Numbered from the stretch's first letter, positions 37,401 through 48,740 are shown. The stretch is 64,000 nucleotides of DNA from Ulota crispa (GCA_963920765.1 OY987251.1:12465219-12529218), one strand, 5' to 3'. The notes: a model not told the origin generated them from the letters alone. Made by a program: numbers and translations.

Positions 37401-38455
37401 AGTGCCCATACAACAAGAAAGAAGCAATGTGCGCACAAATGGAAAAGGAAATGACGTGCACAACAAAATAAACGCTTTTTGAGGGTGTTTGTGCTTTTTC
37501 TGAAGGATCAGGGACATTTGTTACAAACATTACAAATCTCAGGAGTATCCATCATCAAGTTTTCCATGAACTTATTAACTAATATCACATTGTGTAGGAA
37601 CTTTATCAAACGTGGTCACAAAAGAATTGTGTACCTATGGATTTATAAGGGAGAACGTGAGGAGGAGGAAAAAGCCCCTCTCCTTCTCGAAGCCCTTGTT
37701 GGAGTTGTTGTACACAACCATGTTTGGACCAATCACTGAACTCCAATTTTCTCTTTGCTTCTAATTCTTGCAATTTTTTCCCCATGTTTGCAATATCCAC
37801 CTTAGCTGCGCTTTGTAAGACATTTCACATTTAGTTTAAAAAAATAATCAAGTAATTATAATTCCCAAGTAAAACCTTAGTATGTGATATGATTATTTAA
37901 GTCAAACTTAGTACCATATCTTCCTATAAATTAATGAGTAGGGAGTTTGAGACATTCTTTTCATTCGTGTTTATTGGATATTATGATTTTTTTTCTATAT
38001 TTTATAATCAATGAACTCTTTACTTTGTCATTTGAGCTGAAATATATAAATTTTAGCTTAATGGATTAGGAAACATTGGGATGATCTTGTTTGTGATGTT
38101 GGTTTCGAAAGTAATAAAGTAGATCAAGATCAAGAACAAGTGGACAAGCTGGTTGACAAGCTTTTCACTAAGTGTTTTGTTTAAAGAAATAAATTGAACT
38201 TCATTAAAAAAAATCTGTAGTCCGGATTTTATTTTTATTTTTTTCTAAAATAATTGTCTTGCTTATGAGTAATAAAAACATATGTAAAACGCAAGGTTTG
38301 AGTAGTAAATTTTTGCTTTTTAATAGACATATAATGTTACTTATAAAATAAATTTTCTTACTTTGAGCTCCACTTTTTTGAGCTGCTTTTTCAAATGCAG
38401 TGTACTCCCACTCATCGTCATTTCCTTGTTCACTTCTTCTCAGAGGCCCAGGCAT
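31411..38455 (-). CDS. Conserved-looking protein of unknown function, 523 aa, 7 exons
   Basis: I do not recognise the family. Exons in coding order are 38455-38362, 37805-37635, 36522-36225, 35343-35107, 34561-34330, 32849-32664 and 31764-31411. All junctions have GT and AG, most have strong donors (GTAAGA, GTGAGT, GTATGT), and every junction keeps phase, giving 524 codons including the stop. The protein starts MPGPLRRSEQGNDDEWEYTA. It has a charged segment around residues 27-55, a basic cluster near 95-112 (KRPRSRRDPKK), mixed alpha-type sequence with W/Y-rich patches (FWNGERWCG; KYPWFEVLISLIHH), and a Ser/Lys/Arg-rich tail (SSQSSQSTKLSSRSKSRSPS) that suggests a disordered or nuclear tail. 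No signal peptide or membrane segment is evident. The intact phase across 7 kb with transposons only in introns implies a functional gene. Confidence 0.8.
32145..32556. mobile_element. 412-bp long-inverted-repeat element, copy A (intron 6 of the 523-aa gene)
   Basis: It begins GGGAATTGATATGTGCACAC and ends with the complement (TGTGCACATATCAATTCGC). Inner arms carry TTTGGACTTAGAGACCATGG and its complement, meeting near 32340. Flanks TTTATAGT and TTTATAAT suggest an 8-bp target duplication. Family members are at 36685, 39673, 43191, 61994 and (partial) 63741. Confidence 0.85.
35531..36272 (-). repeat. Tandem duplication of an exon 3 tail plus following intron
   Basis: The unit at 36042-36272 contains the last ~48 bases of exon 3, its donor, and about 180 bases of intron. 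A second copy is 35531-36031. It encodes an almost identical exon tail (HEELTKLQNQLKNTK) with a donor-like GTAAGTT near 35982, but the exon's acceptor side is missing. The second copy is split by the MITE at 35721-35977; without it the two units are about 240 and 231 bp. Confidence 0.8.
35721..35977. mobile_element. 257-bp MITE with 28-bp inverted repeats, CATA target duplication
   Basis: The ends are AACACCATAT…AGGTAAATTGGGAAAAA and the complement, 28 bp each with one mismatch. CATA occurs on both sides (35717-35720, 35978-35981). The tandem partner sequence at about 36210-36225 lacks the insert, so it serves as an empty site. It is noncoding. The superfamily is not assigned. Confidence 0.8.
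36639..37566. mobile_element. 312-bp-type foldback, copy 3, interrupted by another element
   Basis: The left part (AGGAAAAATTTGATGGATATCC) and the right part (GTATCCATCATCAAGTTTTCC) belong to the foldback family. The sequence breaks at TTTGTA near 36680 and resumes after 37158. The inner part shows the family's CTTGTGTTTGTTTTG… hairpin, plus about 110 extra bases near the loop. It lies in intron 2 of the 523-aa gene. Confidence 0.7.
36685..37158. mobile_element. GGGAATTGATATG-family element, copy B (474 bp), nested in the foldback
   Basis: It begins GGGAATTGATATGTACC and ends CCTATATCAATTCCC. The interior differs from the other copies, and GGTGTGGTACAATAATTAAA is tandemly repeated near the right end. 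Flanks TTTGTACAAA and TTTGTATAGA suggest a duplicated TTTGTA target. It was inserted after the foldback. Confidence 0.75.
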
Positions 38456-38459
38456 TTTC

Positions 38460-39530
38460 AAATATATCCAATATCTTTGATGTTGTTTGAATTGTGAATG
38501 AGCTACCTCTTATTTCATCTCACAGTAACTTGGACTTCTCGATTTTTTTTTAAAATTTTAAACCAAACATTTTTCAAAAGACCTTTCAATACTTGAGAAT
38601 CCAACCAAGGTTACAAAAGAATACGGCTTTTCATATTGGTGACTACTCACATAAAAAACACCTCTACAAATGTCAATTTGTTCCCAGTATAATAAGCATT
38701 CAACTCAATCTTTTTAGTTTTAGAACATACCACTTAACTCTGAAGTGATCTCATAAGATAAAGAATGCGATTAAGGATTCTAAGCTTGGGTACCGGGTAC
38801 ACAAACAAAAACAATAAATTGCAATTAATTTATATCGATCTTGCAAGTTCAATTATATTTCTAATTTCTAATTAACCATTGAATACCTAAAATTCATACA
38901 AGCTTTCACTAAGTCTATCAATGATTTCATTATCTCTTCAAATTTTTATTCATCGAAAGTTTCAAGTTTGCTACAAATTTGAAGCAATTGAAAGACAAAT
39001 TAAAGTAAAGCTCAAAATCTGCATAGCGCAACCCCTTATGCAATCTCTTATTTACAATAAAAAAAATAACAATCTTTGCAACAGGATATGTAAAAACTAT
39101 ACAGACAGTATTATTCTCTATTTCTTGTTTGAAAAATGCAAGTCTTTATTATCATTAATGAATCTTCCATATAATAGGACTAATTTTTGCTATTAAATGT
39201 TATAAACAATTTGTCTTCTAGAAGTTACAATTGCTTGCAAAGGGAGAGCCAAGACTTGCAAACCAGTGCCAACTTCCAATAGTCTAAATACATAAGTTAG
39301 TAATCTTATCAATTCATCTCCGGCGGCTTCGGTCTATGACATATTTATTAGTGATAATGTTATCTACTAATCACACTTTTACTCTCTAAGAGTAACCACT
39401 CACAAAAGGAAACATTTACATGCACTAAATGAAAACCCTTCATCAAATCCTTAAATAAATAAATTTGCCTTTTTTTTTATTCCTTTCCATTTGTATCCAA
39501 AGTGAGAAATAGTTATTTACCTTTTTTTAA
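38460..39530. other. AT-rich intergenic sequence, upstream of the 523-aa gene
   Basis: This presumably contains the promoter of the minus-strand gene. No distinct core element, RNA gene or transposon end could be supported. Confidence 0.4.
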
Positions 39531-39536
39531 TTTAAT

Positions 39537-39542
39537 GCATAT

Positions 39543-39623
<81 letters not shown>

Positions 39624-39670
39624 TATGTATATGTGTATGTGTATGTATATGTATATATATATATGTATAT
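39537..39670. repeat. (AT)n / (ATGT)n microsatellite
   Basis: About 80 bases of almost pure AT dinucleotide, then GTATATGT-type units. It sits directly against the left end of the element at 39673. Confidence 0.95.
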
Positions 39671-39672
39671 GC

Positions 39673-40080
39673 GGATTGATATGCCTACCACACCCTTTCA
39701 CCATTCTACCGTCCTCCTAGGGTAAATTTTAAATTTCTACCATCAAATAGGTGAGTTTGAGAATATGGAATTCAGATTTGGACTTAGAGACCTTGATTTT
39801 GTGTAGAACTATAAAAAAAGTTGTAATTGAAAAACACCCAATGAAGAAGTTTAGCTAGGGGGAAAAGTATTACTTTTACTTTTGTTTACAAAAAAAGATA
39901 CATTTTTTCATTGGGTGTTGTTCAATTAAAACCTTTTTATGATTCTAGACTAAATCACGGTTCTTTAAGTCCAAATCTGAATTCCAAATTCTCAAATTCA
40001 GCCTTTTGATGGTAGAAATCTAAAATTTATCCTGAAAGGGTGGTAGAATAGCTGAAAGGGTGTGATAGACATATCAATCC
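39673..40080. mobile_element. ~408-bp long-inverted-repeat element, copy C
   Basis: It begins GGATTGATATGCCTACCACA and ends AGACATATCAATCC. The inner arms are the same as in copies A, D and E (TTTGGACTTAGAGACC and complement). It is flanked by AT-rich microsatellites on both sides, which obscures the target duplication. Confidence 0.8.
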
Positions 40081-40335
40081 CATATATATATATATAGATA
40101 GATATAGATAGATTGATCTATAGCTATCAAACTTAAATATAAAGGTTGAAGTGAGCATTTGTTATTAATGCTTGACACAATCATTCATTTTGGGATGAAT
40201 TTTCTTCTTATTTTCATGAGTTTTCAACTTTTGATGTTTACCACTTCTAATTATCTTGGTTACAAAGCCCACTTAAAGCCAAGCAACATGAAAATAACCT
40301 AAGTATTGATAAACTTATTATTAGAGAAAACTAGT

Positions 40336-40467
40336 CACTACAAGGAAACCATGGTCAAATCTACGGAAAAGTTGACAAATATTATGACCTAATCTACAGT
40401 ATATTGTAGATTAGGTCACAATCTTTGTCAACTTTTTTGTAGATTTGACCATGATTTCCTTGTAGTG
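40336..40467. mobile_element. 132-bp foldback with CACTACAAGG ends (CACTA-like MITE)
   Basis: Nearly perfect hairpin: CACTACAAGGAAACCATGGT at the left and its complement at the right, arms of about 60 bp meeting near 40402. CACTA termini are typical of the CACTA superfamily. A lone CACTACAAGAAAAATGACC end is also visible at 35475. Confidence 0.75.
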
Positions 40468-40501
40468 AATGTTATTCTCACCATCATGTCCCATGTTCAA
40501 C

Positions 40502-40506
40502 AAAAA

Positions 40507-40577
<71 letters not shown>

Positions 40578-40636
40578 TGTATGTATGTATGTATGTATGT
40601 ATGTATGTATGTATGTATGTATGTATGTATGTATGG
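40502..40636. repeat. Compound microsatellite A(n)-(AT)n-(ATGT)n
   Basis: A run of A, then about 18 AT units, then about 21 ATGT units ending at ATGTATGGGG. Open frames across it encode only Tyr/Ile or Met-Tyr-Val-Cys runs and are not genes. Confidence 0.95.
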
Positions 40637-40639
40637 GGA

Positions 40640-42360
40640 ATACTTACAATTTTCAAATTATAAAGAAGAAAGGTTAAGTATTGCATGTCAGGTGCTTATA
40701 AGTCGCTATAAGGCCCATAAGTTGATACTCATTATATATTAGAAAAAAATTCTGATTGATGTCAATTATGATCCAAAACGTAAAATATTTAAAGGCAAAT
40801 GTATCTTAAAGATTTTTTCTTGATTGAGAATTTACACTGAATAGTCCAACCAACCTATATTGGGTTTATGAATGACTTTTACTTTTGTTATTTTCAATAA
40901 AAAAATTTTTTTGATGTAATTATTTTCTTCTTAGGTGTAGCTATACTGTAAAACATAATGAAAGTATGGTAAAGTTATATGAAGATATTTTTTTTGAAAG
41001 TATCTTTTGATAAACAAGCTTGTAAACCACAATAACAAACAAATAGTTCAAGAGTCATTGTAAAAAACCATCACATTTCAAATCTATATGAATAAATTCC
41101 ACTCTAAAGTATCAATGCTTAGTAATCAAATTTGGAAATCCCATTTGAGTTTGAAGATTGAAATCACATATTTCCATGTTTGTGATGTTGTTGGTAGTTA
41201 CATCAAGGAGTACAAATTATTAATCTTACACTACAAAATCTAGAGCCCTTGTTCAGACATCGACCTCAAAAATATTTCTTCAAGTCATATTTTAAAGTGG
41301 ATCTTTATACATCCTCAAAGTGGTGGGAACCTTGAAACGTTAGGAATTGAACATCTTTTCTCATGTTCACTTCAATGCCTCAAAACTGATATTTTACATT
41401 AAAACATGATTCCAAAGTCTACATCTAGCAGCCAAAAATCTACTATGTACCAAATAAAATGGAGTAGATAATATTTGAGAGCAGGAGCATTCTCAAGGTA
41501 AACTTTTGGCCAAGTTACCCATGATCTAAAGAGTTTACTGATATTGGTAAAGCATATTCCTACATTGGCAAATAAAAGTTTTGCAAATCATTTCATGTGA
41601 GTAAGGAGGAAGCAAGTGAGTCTTGTTGTTGATGAAACCTAAAAAATGCTAAAACTCACAATGCAAGACCTTGCACTTGGTTTTTATGCCACTTGGACAA
41701 CATACAATAATAAGGTAGGTAGTTTGAAAAGCGACAATTTAAGGGTTGATATGCTTTTTCATGGCCTTTCCAATGCATGAAGATTTTTTTTTCCTAATTT
41801 TCAAACAAAGAGAAACGGATGCTAAATGTAACACAATTTTTTTCATATTTTTTGAAGTATTAGTGAACTATTGATGAATTTTCAAAGTTTTTTGTAATAG
41901 GCACCTATTTGTGATTCTAGGTCTTCCACAAACCATTCCCCTGTAACTTACACAGAGATGAGGTGAAATCAAGGAGAATGATTGGCTCTTGCAATAAAAA
42001 AACACCTTTTCTTTCAACCCATGAGCGCCTAGCCCAAATTCATGCCGTGTTGGACCTCACTGCAAATAATTTGGCACCACAAGTTCAAAAACAACACCTA
42101 GAAGAGTTAGTTGTTGATATTGTTCAAGGCTTAGGGTCCGTAGATGTATGAAAAATTTGGTAAGTTTTCATCACACATATCAAAAGATTATAATGGTCAA
42201 AGTCAACAAACTGTTGAATATGGAGACGCTAGATTTGGGGAGCCGGGGTGCGCAAGGGTTAAGACTAAAGAGGGTCCATTCAAGAACCATCTCATACCCA
42301 TTCTTGGGCTATCTATGGGACACATTATGTGTTAGGAAACACAATTTCAAGCTACCTACC
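40640..42360. other. AT-rich intergenic sequence, no gene seen
   Basis: No frame with protein-like composition was recognised. A short frame near 41963-42151 has a plausible composition but no splice context, start context or homology I can name. Confidence 0.5.
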
Positions 42361-42363
42361 TTA

Positions 42364-42712
42364 GAGCATCTCCTACCGCCCGCCAAATAAAGCCCCTAGA
42401 AACTAGGTTTGGAGAGGACAGGAACACAAAGTGTGAAGTTCCCATGCAATCTGGAAGGTTTCAGGGCCTACACTTGCGTTATAACAAATCACACTGGTGC
42501 TTCTAGTGTCGGAGCGTGAATAGTGTGTGAATAGAGCTTGGCAAGGACTGTGAAGGGGGCTTGGAGAAACTCAAATTTGACATGAAAGTGGCTAAACCTG
42601 AACTGCCCCACTCCTGCATATTGACAAGTACAATGTTGTTGGAGACTCAAATCGCAGAAGCCGTTACGAGTGGAATGCAAAGGGCTCATTTGGTGGGTGG
42701 TAGGAGATGCTC
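42364..42712. mobile_element. 349-bp Tourist/PIF-Harbinger-like MITE
   Basis: TTA at 42361-42363 and 42713-42715 flanks GAGCATCTCCTACCGCC at the left and GGTGGTAGGAGATGCTC at the right, a ~21-bp inverted repeat with two mismatches. A TTA/TAA target and a G-rich end with GCATCTCC are typical of PIF/Harbinger MITEs. It is noncoding. Confidence 0.85.
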
Positions 42713-42752
42713 TTAGACTTGGAGTGTTGTGTTAACAATATGGCATGTTGCT

Positions 42753-43172
42753 TTAATCCTTTACGATTGTGGTCAATTTTGGAGTTGGACAATCCTTTGT
42801 ATGGCCAGTTGAGGGAAATACTAGGGTTATTGAATACAGATGTTTACCACTACTTTGACCGTACAGATGGGAGTATCTTGCAAGGTTTAATGTTATGCAT
42901 TGTGAATTTTGCTCATTCTTTAGGTGTTAACTTGTTATGGCCATCTTTTTGCATTCATTAATGCATTTTCAGCTGATACTCTTCTAGGTTCTTTGAACCT
43001 GTGGCCACATGCCACCTCAGATTGGTCTGGTTATTGTTCTAAACTCTTCACTTCCCAATCCTCTAAACATGTCTCCTTTGGCTAATCACCAGATTCATTG
43101 CCATTCTCTTCTTATACAAGGAAAAGGGGCTGGATCGACCACAAAGTGGTTGTCCAGTCGTTAAAAGGTTAA
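42753..43172. mobile_element. Possible 412-bp TTAA-flanked piggyBac-like MITE
   Basis: TTAA at 42753-42756 is followed by TCCTTTACGATTG. CAGTCGTTAAAAGG is followed by TTAA at 43169-43172. The two ends are imperfect complements and resemble other TTAA-flanked elements in the window. The interior is noncoding. Confidence 0.45.
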
Positions 43173-43190
43173 TAGTTCCCTATTTTTATA

Positions 43191-43603
43191 GGGGAATTGA
43201 TATGTGTACCACACCCTTTCAATTACTATACTACACCCGAAAGTAAATTTTAGATTTCTACAATCAGAAAGCTAAATTTGAGAATTTGGAATTCATATTT
43301 GGACTTAGAGACCATGATATAGTCTAGAACCATAAAAAAAGTTGCAATTCAACATCACCCAATGAAAAAGTTTAGCTAGGGAGAAAAGTGTTACTTTTAC
43401 TTTTGTTTGTAAAAAAAAATTAACTTTTTCATTGGGTGTTGTTGAATTGCAACTTTTTTTTGTGGTTCTAGACAAAATCATGGTCTCTAAGTCCAAATTT
43501 GAATTCCAAACTCTCAAATTCAGCTTTACAATGGTAGAAGTCTAAAATTTACTCTGGGGTGTGGTACAATAATTGAAAGGGTGTGGTACACATATCAATT
43601 CCC
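43191..43603. mobile_element. ~412-bp long-inverted-repeat element, copy D
   Basis: It begins GGGGAATTGATATGTGTACC and ends GGTACACATATCAATTCCC. Its arms are the best preserved of the family, with GTTGCAATTCAACA and complement around the centre near 43400. It is adjacent to other MITEs on both sides. Confidence 0.9.
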
Positions 43604-43653
43604 TATTAGAGTAACCCTAATTATTTGCCCACACTAATAGGGATAAATCATAG

Positions 43654-43833
43654 TACAATAGTGCCTTTTTAAGATGAACCTTTATAAGAAAAAATGCTTA
43701 GCTAAAATGAAGGAAATGAATGTTCTTAACGATTGGGGAGCTACAAAAGATGTGTTTGGCTACAATGAATGCTTTCCTTACATGAAATGAATATGCTGCC
43801 TGGATACCTTCGTCTTATCGAGGCACCACTGTA
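43654..43833 (-). mobile_element. 180-bp MITE with TACAATAGTGCC ends, copy 1
   Basis: The left end is TACAATAGTGCC and the right end GGCACCACTGTA. The inverted copy at 62585-62761 matches through the interior (AAGCATTTTTTCTTATAAA, CTCCCCAA, CATTCATTTCATGTAAGGAA). It lies immediately before the CpG-rich leader region of the isocitrate dehydrogenase gene. Confidence 0.8.
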
Positions 43834-43839
43834 GTTGGA

Positions 43840-44180
43840 GACAGAGAGAAAGCCGCTTCTGGCGAGAGAGACGGAGCTCGAGAGAGAAGAACCCGAAGAA
43901 GAAGAACGAAAGATTCTGTTTGAGCAGCAGCCATGGCCAGTTTGAGAGCAGCCATGGCCGACTCTCTCTCTCTCGCAACAACAACAACAACGCCTTCCAA
44001 TCGCATTCATCCTGCCATCTCCAGTCCACTCAGTCTCATCTGCAATCGCCGCTCCTGATGGCGGACCAAGTGTTACAAACGCGCTCTCATTTCTCTCGTT
44101 GATCCTTTTTTTCTTTTTCAATTTTTTTTGGCGAGGCGAGGCGAGGCGAGGCGAGGGAGAGCGATTCTTTGTTGTTTGCG
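43840..44180 (+). promoter_or_regulatory. GC-rich leader and promoter region of the isocitrate dehydrogenase gene
   Basis: Composition changes from AT-rich to GC-rich. There are CT/GA runs (CTCTCTCTCTC near 43963), CAA repeats, and a GGCGA pentanucleotide repeated five times at 44130-44157 just before the start codon. This is consistent with a housekeeping promoter and 5' leader. No TATA box can be assigned. Confidence 0.5.
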
Positions 44181-47100
44181 ATGGCGGCCGTCGGAGGGAG
44201 GCGCGGGGTGAAGGCGATGGCAGCGGCGATGATGCTGAAGCAGAGGAGGACGGTGACGTACATGCCGCGGCCAGGCGATGGCGCTCCGCGGGCGGTGACG
44301 TTGTTGCCGGGCGACGGGATCGGGCCGTTGGTGACAGGCGCAGCGGTGCAGGTGATGAAGGCGATGCATGCGCCAGTGTACTTCGAGGAGTACGAGGTGT
44401 CAGGGAAGATGGACAAGGTGCCGGTGGACGTCATGGACAGCATTCGTCGGAACAAGGTGTGTTTGAAAGGAGGTTTGGCCACGCCCGTCGGTGGAGGCGT
44501 GAGTTCTCTGAATGTGCAGTTGCGGAAAGAGCTGGACTTGTTTGCGTCGCTCGTGCATTGTTTCAACCTGCCGGGGCTCAAGACGCGCCACGACAATGTC
44601 AACATTGTGGTAATTCGAGAGAACACGGAGGGGGAGTACTCTGGTCTTGAGCACGAGGTCGTCCCCGGGGTTGTCGAGAGCCTTAAAGTACCTCTCCCAT
44701 CCATCCATCCATCCATCATTCCTCCTGATTTTTTCGAAATTTCAAATTGACAACATCTTTTTTGTTCTTTCCTTAACTTTTCATGTCAGTTTGTTAGGGT
44801 TTGTGTCGTGTCCACTGTTCACCTTGGTGTGTGTGTATAGTTACTCGCTGCAGTAATCTAGATCTCGAGCATTCTCAATGCAAGTCATTATGGAAGTTGG
44901 ATCGGTCCACAAATTGCACTTTTTTTGGGTTTTGGAACATGTTTTGAAAGGATTTAATTGAGGATCCTAGTCGTATCATGTCAAGAACGCTGATGAGTAG
45001 TATGTTAGGTCACTTGCCCTAATTTGTGGTTTAAAAGGAGTTCCCGTATTTTGAGGGCTTGGAGAAATCAGGTTTTTAGGTTCGCACTGTTCATGTACGT
45101 GTTACATATCAATTACGAGGCACTGTGTTGTACTTATTTCGATTAGGATTGATTTCAAACGTTTTTAGGCTTCAATTTTAACAATCATGAGCATTCATGG
45201 AGATTAAGATGAATATTTCTGTTCTTTACTGTAAAGCCTTTGGAACAGTAATCAGTGACGTTTTACTTGTTCACTTCAAAAAATCATATTTACTTCGTTT
45301 TTATTCCAAATTATACTTTATAGAATCCCTATGATAGATGTTTGTTTTCTCTATCTTACGAAAAAAATTGGATTTGATGTCTCGTATTATAAAGGTTTGC
45401 TAAATTACCGAAGTGTAGTTATCTATTGTAGGGTAGTGTACCTTAGTTGCAGAGCAATGTTGTTTTCTGAAGTCCAATGTGATTACACACAAATACTTTA
45501 GAAACAGGTCATTCTTTTGGAAGTTTTTTCTGGTATAGTCCTCCACTAGGCGGTGTCGTGTGGCATTCGGTTTTTTTAGATTTTCACGGGAAAATGCCAC
45601 GACTAAATCTTGGTGTGATGTAGCCTCATCAACATGTAATAGTGTCTTCTTTTACGTTCTACTCATTGTGAAAATTTTCTTGAATAGTTATCCAGTCGCA
45701 TCTGCTAGTTTGCGGCTGTTTATGAAGTGGTGTCTTACGTTGCCACCTTTGCAGGTGATTACAAAATTCTGCTCCGAACGCATCGCTAAATATGCTTTCG
45801 AGTACGCATATCTGAATAACCGCAAGACAGTAACAGCAGTACACAAGGCTAACATCATGAAGCTTGCGGATGGTCTTTTCTTAGAGTCATGTCGCGAGGT
45901 GTCTAAGAATTATCCTGGCATCAAATACAACGAGGTTATCGTGGATAACTGCTGTATGCAGCTTGTGTCGAAGCCTCAGCAGTTTGATGTGATGGTAAAC
46001 TTTTCATGGCCAAACTCCTTGTTCTCTCTTTTGGATATTATCGCATTATTTGACCATTGTAATATACACGCTGGAACGAAGCCGAATATCTGCTTTCAAG
46101 TTAGTTTCCTTCGTTGAAAATCATAAAAGTACAAACTGGTGTGTAAATGATGTGCGCACCTGAGCTGGTGTGCTATGGTGTTTTATTTTTTTCAGGTAAC
46201 ACCAAATCTGTATGGAACATTGGTAGCTAATACAGCAGCTGGTATTGCAGGCGGCACTGGTGTTATGCCAGGAGGTAACGAAAAGCTGTTTTATTTTATG
46301 CGTTTACGATTATCTTATCTTATATATATATAAAAGAATACATCCGCATTTCTGAATGGTTGAGAGAGTGTTGTGGTGCAATTGCCAATGATTTGTGGTT
46401 AACATTTGATGAAGCACCTCAATCTAATTGGTTAAAAGAGAATGTTGTGGTGTAACTTCTAGCAATTTGTCATATTGAGAGGGGTACAAGCATAAAGTGA
46501 TTTATATTGAATCTTTTTAGCAAAAGATCAACAGAGGAGAGGGGTACATGCGTAAAGTGGTTTACACTAAGTCCTATTAGCAAAGGACCAAATAGGGGAG
46601 AGAAAGAGAAGGTACATGCGTAAAGTGGTTTACACTAAATCCTTCTAGCGGATCCCCAATAGGGGAGAGAGGTATACATGCATAAAATGGTTTACATTGA
46701 GACTTTACTTTGAATCAAGTTTGTTGCCTCTGTTGGTACAATGGGTACCTAAAATTGTTGTAGCATAATGAATGAAAACACGAGTGCTTTGTTTGTTTGA
46801 GTGGAGATGGGATTACTGAAGAAGCTCACGCACTTGTTGTCAATAGCAATCAATGGCGCTTGAATCTTATATATAATAGAGTACATCCGCATTTTGATTG
46901 GTTGAGAGAGTGTTGTGGTGCAAGTGCCAGGTAGCAGCTCAATCTAATTGGTTAAAAGAGAGTGTTGTGGTGTAACTTCCAATGATTTGTCATACTTTAT
47001 TATTAGTCACCATATGAGAGAGGGGTACATGCAGAAAGTGATTGACACTAAGTTCTTCTAGTGGAGGAAGAGAGGGATATATGCATAAAATGGTTTACAT

Positions 47101-47599
47101 TGAGACTTTATTTTGAATCAAGTTGTTGCCTCCATTGGTACAACGGGTACCTAAACTCGTGATCTTCATGAAGGATGTCCTGCCAGAGGTTGTGTCGCCA
47201 GGCAGAGAAATTGTGCCTCTTTCTCTTGTCTCAATTGTGTTTTAGTTGTGACCTCGAGTCTGTGTGTATTTAGAGCAGTATGTTTGGTTTATGAAAACGG
47301 GTTTGGCTTCGTGTTTTCTCGCAGGAAACGTGGGTGCTGATCATGCAATCTTCGAGCAGGGAGCTTCAGCTGGTAATGTCGGGAATGAAAGACTTGTGGC
47401 TGGTCGCACTGCCAACCCCACAGCATTGCTCTTGTCATCCGCCATGATGCTACGGCATCTACAGTTCCCGTCTTTTGCAGACAGGCTGGAGCAAGCTGTG
47501 ATGAGCGTGATAGCCGAGGGAACATTCCGCACCAAGGATTTGGGAGGCACCAGTAGTACTCAAGACGCAGTCGATGCTGTCATCGATAAGCTCAATTAA
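44181..47599 (+). CDS. IDH1: NAD-dependent isocitrate dehydrogenase regulatory subunit, mitochondrial, 4 exons
   Basis: This is a subunit of the heteromeric mitochondrial NAD-IDH, which oxidises isocitrate to 2-oxoglutarate in the TCA cycle. Exons are 44181-44687, 45755-45994, 46196-46274 and 47325-47599. They join in phase to 366 aa, the usual length. The N-terminal ~35 residues are Met/Ala/Arg-rich, as in a mitochondrial presequence. LLPGDGIGP is at 41-49. Further family motifs are [43 protein letters not shown]-type [66 protein letters not shown] and [12 protein letters not shown]. The wording [15 protein letters not shown] with CFNLPG is that of the regulatory subunits (plant IDH1/IDH2) rather than the catalytic ones. 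The symbol denotes that class, not a one-to-one ortholog. All motifs are intact. Confidence 0.96.
46336..47165 (+). repeat. ~540-bp tandem duplication in isocitrate dehydrogenase intron 3
   Basis: ACATCCGCATTTCTGAATGG near 46343 recurs as ACATCCGCATTTTGATTGG near 46884. The phrases GAGAGAGTGTTGTGGTG, AGAGGGGTACATGC, AAAATGGTTTACATTGAGAC and TTGGTACAATGGGTACCTAA recur in order. Smaller 90-bp repeats (GTACATGCGTAAAGTGGTTT) lie inside the first unit. Confidence 0.75.
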
Positions 47600-48540
47600 A
47601 CTGCCCTGCTTATCATTTTTCTCGTGTTTCCTTGGAGTGTTACCAGGTGGAGAATGTTTTTACCCTCACAGCTTTGCCTTTTCAATCAATCTGGGCAACC
47701 ATTGTTGGGTGGAAACCCTCTAATTGGCTAATTTTGGTCAGAATAGGAGGTACTAGGCAGAATTAAGGTGAGGTGACCGACAGCAAACTGTAATAAAAGA
47801 AAAGCCACGTCAGAAGTGAGAGCTCGGGGCTTGAAGGGCAGGCCTGCACCAACGTTGCCGCTATTTACTGTGAGTCATGTTTCGTTTTTTTCATGCAAGG
47901 TCTGGTGGTAGTCATCATAATTTCAGTATTAGTGCTTTTATGTCCGTTTTGAGTACACGGATACTGCTCAAAGGTTACTCGTGGTTTTGTTAGATCAGTC
48001 GTAAACCGAGGCCCCTTGCCATGAATTATTATGGGTGAGCGGTCATGTAATTTAATATTGTAATGGGATGTAAGTGTGAGCACTGATGGACCTGCTACCT
48101 CTTTAACTTCAACTTTCTGAGAGCGTTCTGGAAAAAGCATATTTTGGTATAACATGAAGACCATTATTAGCAATCATAATCAAACATCTAATGTTTTTTA
48201 TGTTTGTATACTGGAACTAAATGGAATATCAATAATTTCTCAGACAAAATAACCACCGCTGCCTTGCATTGCATTTGATGATTATGAAGAACATGATGGA
48301 GATAATGTGCTTAATTTTGAGAATAGGTGTGGTATTTTGTACGTTTGCATGTATTTGAATGAATACACATAGGAATCCACAACATACATTTGTAAAATGC
48401 TTTAAAATATTAAAGAATTTCATCAACCATACCTAAATAACTTTTAATTTGTCAACCATTCGATTTTTTCTTTATGGTACTTAGTACTATCAAAATGCAA
48501 TGGCAAGGGTTTGCAAAGTAGATACAGTGCTAGATAGCAT
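47600..48540. other. 3' flank of isocitrate dehydrogenase and AT-rich spacer
   Basis: It presumably holds the 3' untranslated region to about 48000. No polyadenylation site, gene or transposon end could be assigned with confidence. Confidence 0.4.
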
Positions 48541-48559
48541 AAACCAGCAAAGAGCTAAT

Positions 48560-48740
48560 AACCATATGAGTTGTTCATAGCACTCCTCAGTAAGTTGAGA
48601 TTCTTGTAACTATAAGCAAGAAGGTCTTAAGATAAATGTTACATAAACATATTGGAATTATTGTTTGTCAAAAAAAGTTATTGACGTTCAAAATCAACAA
48701 CATTGATAATTTTGGCCAATAATTTGTTGGTTTATGGTGT
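48560..48740. repeat. CAATAAGTTG-family repeat, copy 3
   Basis: CACTCCTCAGTAAGTTGAG, TAACTATAAGCAAGAAGGTC, GGAATTATTGTTTGTCAAAA and TTTATGGTGTCTTG occur in the same order as in 1-300. Confidence 0.6.

Noticed and set aside
39502..39720. Open frames of Tyr/Ile repeats on both strands
   Set aside because: They arise from the AT microsatellite and have no coding character outside it.
40411..40742. Met-Tyr-Val-Cys and Thr-Tyr-Ile-His repeat frames
   Set aside because: All are translations of the (ATGT)n microsatellite in different frames.
44087..44719. Long minus-strand open frame opposite isocitrate dehydrogenase exon 1
   Set aside because: It is an antisense shadow of a GC-rich, strongly conserved coding exon. 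Its own composition (low-complexity, no motifs) is not protein-like.
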